Assembly: GCA_024695545.1 (NCBI GenBank)
Contig: JAILHZ010000008.1
Coordinates: 1-16,955, forward strand
Length of the DNA stretch: 16,955 bases
Source of the DNA: Clostridiales bacterium
Lineage (GTDB): Bacteria; Bacillota_A; Clostridia; Saccharofermentanales; Saccharofermentanaceae
Reading direction: 5' to 3'
Shown: positions 7,646-13,900 of the stretch, piece by piece
Layout of the letters: every line of letters begins with the position of its first letter
How positions within the stretch are numbered: position 1 is the stretch's first letter
Notes under the pieces: generated by a model
What the model was told of the DNA's origin: nothing
Seen by the model: the letters and a program-made list of their open reading frames with translations, nothing else
The model's database searches: none
Program-made: the position numbers and the translations under genes

Positions 7646-7706
7646 GTATTCAGGAATACACTTTATGTATAAAATGAAAGAGATGTCCATGAAGATCATA
7701 TGGACA
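7646..7706 (+). promoter_or_regulatory. Putative control region of the GH39 gene
   Basis: A -10-like TATAAA lies at 7668-7673 without a good -35 box at the right distance. Around it are two dyads: a perfect one, GTATTC-AG-GAATAC (7646-7659), where a -35 would be, and TGTCCAT (7684-7690) with ATGGACA (7700-7706) in the leader just before the ribosome binding site. The arrangement suggests regulated, perhaps activator-dependent, expression. The binding proteins are not identifiable here. Confidence 0.4.
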
Positions 7707-7722
7707 ACAGGGAGGAACTGTA

Positions 7723-9219
7723 ATGAGAATTGACCGAAAGAAGACATATGCTTTTCACAACAATGTTGACTACTGTGTAGGCACCGGACGTATGGGTCTG
7801 GCGCTTGCCAAGGAATATCAGGATGAGCTTCGGATCGTCCAGGAGGAGATCGGTTTCAAGCATATCCGCGGTCACGGTCTTTTCTGTGCGGACATGGGTA
7901 TCTACGAAGAGCGTCATTGGGGAAAGACCCACACGTTCTGCTACAATTTCACCTATCTTGACCGAGTCATGGACAGCTATATCGAGCAGGGGATCGAGCC
8001 CTTTCTCGAACTCGGTTTTATGCCCGAAGCACTTGCTACCGGAGACCAGACTATCTTCGTCTGGAAGGGAAATGTCACACCTCCGAAGAGCTATGAGAAG
8101 TGGGCAGATCTTGTCATCACGACACTTACGCACTTGTGTGAAAGATTCGGCCGTGACCGTGTCGTGAACTGGCCTGTCGAGGTATGGAACGAACCGAACC
8201 TCCCCGGATTCTGGAAAGATGCCGACATGGAAGAATACTTCAAACTGTTTAAGGTAACCTTCAAAGCAGTGAAGAAAGTGGACAAGCGTTTCAAGGTCGG
8301 CGGACCGGCAGTCTGCGGCGTAAAGGACGAGTTCTGGATCAGAAGCTTCCTGGATTTCTGCAGAAAGGAGAAGCTCGCTCCGGACTTTATTACGAGACAC
8401 CATTACACAACGGAATTACCGCAGTTCAAGGGACACTTCACGTATCAGAAACTGTCTGATCCGAAGCTCGGTTTTGATAACCTGAAGACATCCCGTGTGG
8501 CGATCGATTCCTATAAGGAATTCAAAGGCCTTCCTATCCACATCACGGAGTTCAACACATCGTATACACCGACCAACCCGATCCACGATACGAATGAGAA
8601 CGCGGCATATATTGCGCACCAGCTTTCGCATCTCGGTGACGTAAACGAATCCTATTCCTACTGGACATTCGGTGATGTTTTTGAAGAAGCCGGTATCCCG
8701 CATACCCAGTTCCATGGCGGATTCGGACTTGTTGCCGCAGGCGGTATCAGAAAGCCGACATTCTGGACATTTGCCTTCTTTAAGAGACTTCAGGAACTGG
8801 AGGGACGCTGCATCTATAAGGATGAAGACTGCGTGATCGTAGAGAGTCCGGATAAGAAAGAAGTCCGCGGGATCGTCTGGAACAGAGGAAAGAAAACCTT
8901 GAAGAAAGATTTTACTCTCCCCGTAAAAGATAATGATCTGACCCTGATCCGAAAGACCGTGGATCCGGTAACGACAAACCCGCTGAAGCTCTGGCACGAT
9001 ATCGGAGAACCGGCCGCTCCGTCAAAAGATCAGATCGCTCTTCTCAAGCAGGCAGATTCACCTGCGGTATCATCGAAGATCCTTTCGGCTGATCAGGGAG
9101 AGGTGACTATTGATTTCAACGTCCGTGGTTATGGCGTAGAATACTTCACGTTAACTCCGTGCAAAATGACTTCCGATGATGGGTACGATTATTCCCGGGT
9201 CGCCCGCGGATCGAACTGA
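7723..9219 (+). CDS. xynB: GH39 beta-xylosidase
   Basis: A protein of 498 residues, the usual length for bacterial glycoside hydrolase family 39. It should release xylose from the ends of xylo-oligosaccharides with retention of configuration. The acid/base Glu157 sits in EVWNEPNLPGFW and the nucleophile Glu276 in HITEFNTSY, close to the positions known for clostridial GH39 enzymes (about 160 and 277). The (beta/alpha)8 barrel covers about residues 1-355 and a C-terminal beta-sandwich the rest. There is no signal peptide, so the enzyme is cytoplasmic and would act on imported oligosaccharides. GGGAGG (7710-7715) lies seven bases before the ATG. No xylan transporter or other xylanolytic gene is adjacent. 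The stop codon directly abuts the stop of the convergent lipoprotein gene. Other GH39 specificities, such as alpha-L-iduronidase or arabinosidase, are less likely given the close match to the bacterial xylosidase motifs. Confidence 0.92.
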   Translation: MRIDRKKTYAFHNNVDYCVGTGRMGLALAKEYQDELRIVQEEIGFKHIRGHGLFCADMGIYEERHWGKTHTFCYNFTYLDRVMDSYIEQGIEPFLELGFMPEALATGDQTIFVWKGNVTPPKSYEKWADLVITTLTHLCERFGRDRVVNWPVEVWNEPNLPGFWKDADMEEYFKLFKVTFKAVKKVDKRFKVGGPAVCGVKDEFWIRSFLDFCRKEKLAPDFITRHHYTTELPQFKGHFTYQKLSDPKLGFDNLKTSRVAIDSYKEFKGLPIHITEFNTSYTPTNPIHDTNENAAYIAHQLSHLGDVNESYSYWTFGDVFEEAGIPHTQFHGGFGLVAAGGIRKPTFWTFAFFKRLQELEGRCIYKDEDCVIVESPDKKEVRGIVWNRGKKTLKKDFTLPVKDNDLTLIRKTVDPVTTNPLKLWHDIGEPAAPSKDQIALLKQADSPAVSSKILSADQGEVTIDFNVRGYGVEYFTLTPCKMTSDDGYDYSRVARGSN

Positions 9220-11550
9220 CTATTTGGCATTTTTCACGTTTGTAGTTCTTTCTGCAATGACAGTGGTTACTCTGTTATTGATGATCGATATTACCGCATC
9301 GAGGCTCTTCTGATCCAGGTAGTATGCAGGGATCTCTTCTCTGATGATGTTCAGCACGGCCGGATCATCGCTTGCAATTACTGTTGCCGACTCAAGGATT
9401 TCTTTGTAGGAAGTGATCACACTTTCGTCCATCGGGATCCCGAAAGATACATCAGACTTGTTATACTTCTCAAGTGCTTTTCCAGCGGAAGAATCATATA
9501 CGTTCTTGTTGATCGGATTGGTATCACCTTCGGCGATCACTGCCTGAACTTTTTCACTCAGACACGTCTTGATGAATTCCCAGGCACCATCCACTACAGA
9601 AGAAGGGGCGAATGCGGAGATGCCGACGGAAGTGTCAACTGTAATATAGGGACCGCATCCATCCGGTGTCGGATATCCCAGAATAGTATTCTTTGTGGAA
9701 TTGTACGTATGCCGTTCCAGGAAATAATATAACCCTTCACATGACGCATTTCCGTCGAAGTCATAGTTGTAATGGCTTTTTTCAGGAACATTATTCTTCA
9801 CATATTCACACATCTTCCGGAAGGACTCGTTATCGAAGTTTACGGTGTCTCCCGAAATACAGTCCCCATACAAATACGAAAACAATGTGCATGTGATCCC
9901 GAGCTGAGTATCTGACATCGGATCGGTGCCGTTTTGGGTCTCGCTTACATACTTGGCATACTCATCATAGGTAAAACCGATCTGGCCGTCACGGGCATCC
10001 TCATTTTTCACAAGAAGTCCACTTACCTTAAAGCTTACCGGGATATAGAGGAGCTTGCCATCGACCGTTGCCGCATCGATGATATTGGAAAAGCACTCGT
10101 CGGCATTGATCCCGTTCTTTCCCTTAGCATAGCTGCTCAGATCCACAAGGTGCTTTTCCGTCTGGATCTGACGGATCGTTCCGGCATTCAGGATGATGTC
10201 CGGACCATCGCCTGCAAGCATATCGATCGCAAGAAGATCGTCGAGCTCGGCTGCGGTCTTATTGACAATGTCTGCTATTTCGTCATCGGTCTGTGCATTT
10301 TTATAATCAATTCTACTCTTTAGGTCATAGTCATATACCATCTGGATGAAATAGTTTTCATTGGTATTGTTAAATGTTCTGACGGCCTCACAGATCGCAT
10401 ACGATACGTCAGCATTTCTGACAGCACCTGCTGTAATGATCGTTTTTCCGGCATGCGGATTTGTTTCCTGTTTCTCGAGGACGGCGATGGTCGGAAGTCC
10501 TTTTGAAGCTTCATCTCCGATATCTCCGGCGAATATGAATTTTCCGTCTTTTACAGAAAGGAGTTCCATATCTGCGAGTGAATATCTGTTGATATTGAAG
10601 TTGTCAAAAGAGACCACTTCTTCCAGTTCTTTCTTCTCGAGATTGATACACTTTATGCCATCCTGTTTGACTATATAGGATTTCCCATCAAAGGATGCGA
10701 TAGGTGTTTTGTAATTGATCGTTTTCAGCCAGGCATACTCTTCCGTCACGTCTTTTACCCGGCCGTTCTCCAGATCTATTGAGGCAAATCTTGTGCCGTT
10801 CTGAAGGCATACAAGAAGTATTTTTGTATCTGAAACAATGATGCATCCGGAGACATAGACGACCTCTGTAAAGGCGGGATCGGCAGATAAATCGACGTAC
10901 TTGCTTTCTCCGTTTTTACTAATGATACACGAGTAATTTCCGCCCATCTTGTCATAGCAGGATACCGAGTATTCTCCGACCTCCCAGGTCCCGTAAAGGA
11001 ACATATCGGAAGTCTTAGCGTTATTCTTTCTTGAAGTTGCCGGTTCTTCGAGATTCCCGATTTTTCCGTTTGCTACATCTATATTTGCCTCATAGATACT
11101 GCCTTCGTTTTCGCCGGAGCCGAATATTTTAAGCTTGACCCCGTCTTTACTGACATAGATATCGTAGACACCTGTATCATTTTTCGAGGAGATCACTTTG
11201 CCGACATCGACAGAACTGATCTGTTCGCCGCTTAGTGTGTAATAATCAATATTTGTGAACTCGCAGGCTTCATTAATATCATCTCCATCAGAGTCAGCCG
11301 GCATTTCATATCCTCTGTTTTTAATAACGAGACCGTCGTTATAGACACCGATGATATTGCTTTCGAAATACGTGATATTCTTGTCCTTATACTTGTCTCC
11401 GAGTGAGAAGATCGAAGCTTCATACCAGGATGTATCCGGGGATACCTTCCTGACATTTTCCTGCTTCTGTTTTTTCTTGCATCCTGTGACGGTCATAGCA
11501 CCCAAAAGCATAGAGATACTAAGGCCCGCTGAAATCAGTCTCCTGTACAT
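9220..11550 (-). CDS. Lipoprotein with beta-rich N-terminal half and solute-binding C-terminal half
   Basis: A protein of 776 residues. The signal peptide ends in the lipobox VTGC with Cys24, so the mature protein is anchored outside the membrane. Residues 40-355 are beta-rich with blade-like repeats (for example ASIDLENGRVKDVTEEYAW at 256-274). After the junction NPHAGKT (364-370) comes a family-1 type extracellular solute-binding domain, with GPDIILN (449-455), VDGKLLYIP (496-504) and the C-terminal KSLDAVISIINNRV. TAAGGAGG precedes the ATG at 11550. It lies 42 bases after the M56 gene with no terminator between, so it is probably the third gene of the BlaI operon. A paralogue of the same architecture lies divergently at 13901-16261. 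No ABC permease is nearby, so a sensory role is as plausible as transport. Aromatic motif WYEAS (42-46) is shared with the paralogue (WFDSS). Confidence 0.88.
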   Translation of the reverse strand: MYRRLISAGLSISMLLGAMTVTGCKKKQKQENVRKVSPDTSWYEASIFSLGDKYKDKNITYFESNIIGVYNDGLVIKNRGYEMPADSDGDDINEACEFTNIDYYTLSGEQISSVDVGKVISSKNDTGVYDIYVSKDGVKLKIFGSGENEGSIYEANIDVANGKIGNLEEPATSRKNNAKTSDMFLYGTWEVGEYSVSCYDKMGGNYSCIISKNGESKYVDLSADPAFTEVVYVSGCIIVSDTKILLVCLQNGTRFASIDLENGRVKDVTEEYAWLKTINYKTPIASFDGKSYIVKQDGIKCINLEKKELEEVVSFDNFNINRYSLADMELLSVKDGKFIFAGDIGDEASKGLPTIAVLEKQETNPHAGKTIITAGAVRNADVSYAICEAVRTFNNTNENYFIQMVYDYDLKSRIDYKNAQTDDEIADIVNKTAAELDDLLAIDMLAGDGPDIILNAGTIRQIQTEKHLVDLSSYAKGKNGINADECFSNIIDAATVDGKLLYIPVSFKVSGLLVKNEDARDGQIGFTYDEYAKYVSETQNGTDPMSDTQLGITCTLFSYLYGDCISGDTVNFDNESFRKMCEYVKNNVPEKSHYNYDFDGNASCEGLYYFLERHTYNSTKNTILGYPTPDGCGPYITVDTSVGISAFAPSSVVDGAWEFIKTCLSEKVQAVIAEGDTNPINKNVYDSSAGKALEKYNKSDVSFGIPMDESVITSYKEILESATVIASDDPAVLNIIREEIPAYYLDQKSLDAVISIINNRVTTVIAERTTNVKNAK

Positions 11551-11592
11551 ACGATCCTCCTTAAAGAAAAGCGATAATTTGGTTTTTTAAAA

Positions 11593-13335
11593 TCAGAGTT
11601 TGTAGAGAGGGAACAGTATTCTGTCATATTCCCGGGATTTATCATCTTCGACGGCTACACGTTTACAGCCATCCTCGGTAAATTCATAGTAAACACCTTT
11701 GCTCTCACTGTTTTGAATACTTATGTCTCCATATGCATATATCTTGCCTTCGTGGTATCTGGCGTCCCAGAAAGAGAGATCCTCGCCCCAGACTTCATCA
11801 TCTGCGTACACAGCCCGGTCTTCGGTGACAGCTCCGGTTTCAAAATCCAGTTCATAAATCTGGAAAGCGTAGCCTACGGCTGTCTTGCAGTAATCCAGGA
11901 TCGCATATGTCTTTCCGTCCTTTTCATATACATCCATAACAGCTGCGCATGCAATATCTATATCGACCGAACCTTTAAGATCACCCTGTTTTCCGTCGAC
12001 TAACTCATAGCGGCAGATCCGGTAGATGTTCTCCCACTTGTCCCAGTCCACGCCGCGGACACAGATATACATGTACTTCTCAGTGATGCTGATGACTTCA
12101 CAGTTCACATGGATGTTTGTTGCCTGATCTACATCTTCCGGGATCTTAAAGTCCTCTGCACCGACAAGATTATCCGTTTGGAATTCGATGGTCCTTGTAT
12201 CCGGCGGTGTGAAGGTCTTTTTGTTAGACAGCTGTACCACTTTGTTATCTTCCGTAGTTTCTGACGGAGTGGTCTCTTCCGGCTTGATCTTTTCTTCGGT
12301 CTCTTCCGCAGTAGTAGAAACTACGGTATCCTGCTTCTCTGAAACTTTATAAACGATATATGGTCTTACGAGAAGACAGACACTGGAAGTGACCAGCACC
12401 GTGCAAAGAATCACGGCTGCATACTTTGTCGCTTTGGACTTGTTTACAATGTTGAGGATACGCTTCTTCATAAAACTCTTATTCTTTCCGCTCATAGAGG
12501 TAGCGACTGACGGGATCCGGCTGTGCTCTGAAACTCTGGAAACATACGACAGCAGCATCTCGCCGTATTTCACACGGTTCTCTTCGCCGTTCCGGCTGAT
12601 GACCATCTCATCGACAGCGAGTTCGTTGTCATTCTGGATCAGGCAATACGCGATCCACACGAGAGGGTCGAACCACAATACGGTCACGAACAGATTCCGG
12701 ATCACATTCCAGAAACAGTCTCCTAACTTATAGTGACAGTACTCGTGATAGAGGGATAACGAATAACGCTCGGAAGACGGATCCAGATCTTCAGGGATAT
12801 AGATGCGGTTCCAGAGAAGAAACGGGGAGTCCAGTCCTTTGATCTTATATACCTTCAGTTTTCCGAATTCGGAAGTCGCAAACAGCTTTCTTTCTTTTCG
12901 GATCTTTCGGGCAAATGAGACATTGCTTATGAGGATCGCGGATCCGATAACAGCTGCGCCGCTGATCCAGATGAATATGGCAAAGTGTTTAAGATCGATC
13001 CTTACACTCTGTGATCCCGATTCAGAAACTGCAGTGATCTGTGCATTCTCTTCTGAAGAAACTGTGGACGGATAGTGCTTTTCGGTCTGAATCAGCCCCG
13101 CACTTTCGGAAGATACTTCTTCCTTACTGTATGCCGTAACTTCACTTTTATCAGAAGGCGCTTCCTGCTGCCTTTCGATGGCGACCGGGATAGATACGAA
13201 ACTTGCCGCCAGCATGAAGACCGGCAGAATGATCCAGGAAAAATACTGCGCTCTGCAGGATACTTTTCCTTTCATCAGTTTTCTTAAAACAATGAGAACT
13301 AAAATCAGTATATTCAGGGTTACAAAAAAACTCAT
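11593..13335 (-). CDS. M56-family (BlaR1-like) membrane metalloprotease with non-canonical external sensor domain
   Basis: A protein of 580 residues. I chose the ATG at 13335: it follows the BlaI stop codon by one base (TAGGATG) with GGAAGGG about eight bases upstream, indicating coupled translation. Helices lie at about 4-20, 30-52, 118-141, 208-231 and 304-325. Residues 55-115 form a hydrophilic insertion. The protease core contains YHEYCH (196-201, a HEXXH zinc site) and NELAVDE (237-243), which supplies the third ligand, as in M56 peptidases. After the last helix comes a Thr/Glu-rich linker (about 335-365). The external domain (370-580) lacks the SxxK/SxN penicillin-binding motifs of BlaR1. 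It is beta-rich instead, with blade-like pieces such as YELDFETGAVTEDRAV (494-509) and YEKDGKTYAILDY (470-482). The role inferred from the family is an external-signal-activated protease that leads to BlaI inactivation. It is unlikely to sense beta-lactams. Confidence 0.9.
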   Translation of the reverse strand: MSFFVTLNILILVLIVLRKLMKGKVSCRAQYFSWIILPVFMLAASFVSIPVAIERQQEAPSDKSEVTAYSKEEVSSESAGLIQTEKHYPSTVSSEENAQITAVSESGSQSVRIDLKHFAIFIWISGAAVIGSAILISNVSFARKIRKERKLFATSEFGKLKVYKIKGLDSPFLLWNRIYIPEDLDPSSERYSLSLYHEYCHYKLGDCFWNVIRNLFVTVLWFDPLVWIAYCLIQNDNELAVDEMVISRNGEENRVKYGEMLLSYVSRVSEHSRIPSVATSMSGKNKSFMKKRILNIVNKSKATKYAAVILCTVLVTSSVCLLVRPYIVYKVSEKQDTVVSTTAEETEEKIKPEETTPSETTEDNKVVQLSNKKTFTPPDTRTIEFQTDNLVGAEDFKIPEDVDQATNIHVNCEVISITEKYMYICVRGVDWDKWENIYRICRYELVDGKQGDLKGSVDIDIACAAVMDVYEKDGKTYAILDYCKTAVGYAFQIYELDFETGAVTEDRAVYADDEVWGEDLSFWDARYHEGKIYAYGDISIQNSESKGVYYEFTEDGCKRVAVEDDKSREYDRILFPLYKL

Positions 13336-13336
13336 C

Positions 13337-13699
13337 CTACTTGCCCTTCCGAAGAATGCTGTACAGCTCGTCAATCTCCTCCTTGGAGAGAGCTTGCTGG
13401 CTTATCAGATTACTTACCATAGACCCGATCTTTCCGTTATAGTGCTTGTTCAGGAAAGATTTTGCCTCCTCTACCTCGGCCTCGCTCCTGTCGATGCACG
13501 GGTAATACTTCTTTGTTTTGTTGTCGATCTGAAATTTGATGCTGCCTTTGCTGTTCATTCTTCGAAGAAGCGTCATTGTTGTAGACTTGCTCCAGCCAAT
13601 GGAATCTTCCATCTCGCGGATGATCTCCATGGTGGTAAGGGGGCCCTTATCCCACAGAAGATTCATAATATTCCATTCGGCGTCAGCAAGTTTGATCAT
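13337..13699 (-). CDS. BlaI/MecI-family winged-helix repressor
   Basis: A protein of 120 residues, the usual size. The N-terminal winged helix (about 1-70) includes LADAEWNIMNLLWDKGPLTT and SKSTTMTLLRRMNSKGSIKF, closely matching the BlaI/MecI/CopY family. The C-terminal helices (72-118) form the dimer domain. Asn97-Leu98 in GSMVSNLIS aligns with the Asn-Phe bond at which staphylococcal BlaI is cut during induction, so proteolytic inactivation is plausible. GGAGG lies five bases before the ATG at 13699. It is the first gene of the operon with the M56 protease and the lipoprotein, and its promoter carries two dyads that it probably binds. Confidence 0.95.
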   Translation of the reverse strand: MIKLADAEWNIMNLLWDKGPLTTMEIIREMEDSIGWSKSTTMTLLRRMNSKGSIKFQIDNKTKKYYPCIDRSEAEVEEAKSFLNKHYNGKIGSMVSNLISQQALSKEEIDELYSILRKGK

Positions 13700-13711
13700 G
13701 TATTCCTCCGA

Positions 13712-13767
13712 TGTTTACTTTAGTCAACCTATGGTCATTATAGAACCATGGTTTACACATGTCAACC
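13712..13767 (-). promoter_or_regulatory. Consensus promoter with two BlaI-type operators
   Basis: On the minus strand TTGACA (13760-13765) and TATAAT (13737-13742) are separated by 17 bases, a perfect consensus. Operator 1 (13750-13767) reads GGTTTACACATGTCAACC, fitting the symmetric pattern GGTTnACAnnTGTnAACC, and covers the -35 box. Operator 2 (13712-13729) reads TGTTTACTTTAGTCAACC, a degenerate copy lying at about the transcription start. Both include the direct repeat GTCAACCTAT, and their centres are 38 bases apart. Two dyads placed like this are what is known for BlaI/MecI control, so tight autorepression is inferred. Confidence 0.85.
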
Positions 13768-13847
13768 TATTTTTAATGACGATTATGTCACTTTTTAAAA
13801 TTCTCCAATTGATAATCTGATCTTGGCAATGGGGGTTGTCCGGCTGG

Positions 13848-13856
13848 TGTTATAAA
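13848..13856 (+). promoter_or_regulatory. Weak candidate promoter (extended -10) of the divergent lipoprotein gene
   Basis: TGTTATAAA fits the extended -10 pattern TGnTATAAT, 45 bases before the ATG at 13901. No -35 box is recognisable. The BlaI-type operators lie 80 or more bases upstream of it, so direct BlaI control of this gene is not evident from position alone. Confidence 0.35.
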
Positions 13857-13900
13857 AACAGTCAGAAGATGCGTAATAGATATGGTAATAAGGTGATTTT

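Noticed and set aside
7768..7783. GTTGACTACTGTGTAG, resembling a BlaI-type operator half-site, inside the GH39 gene
   Set aside because: Only one arm matches, it lies within coding sequence at a well-explained protein segment, and it is far from the BlaI operon promoter.
7696..8997. Minus-strand open frames opposite the GH39 gene
   Set aside because: They are shadows of the strongly supported beta-xylosidase frame, with no ribosome binding sites or domains.
11593..13335. Beta-lactam sensing by the M56 protein
   Set aside because: The C-terminal external domain has none of the SxxK, SxN or KTG motifs of penicillin-binding sensor domains, and no beta-lactamase gene is present in the window.
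13178..13723. A 181-codon plus-strand frame across the BlaI/M56 junction
   Set aside because: It runs opposite two recognisable overlapping-operon genes and shows no family features.
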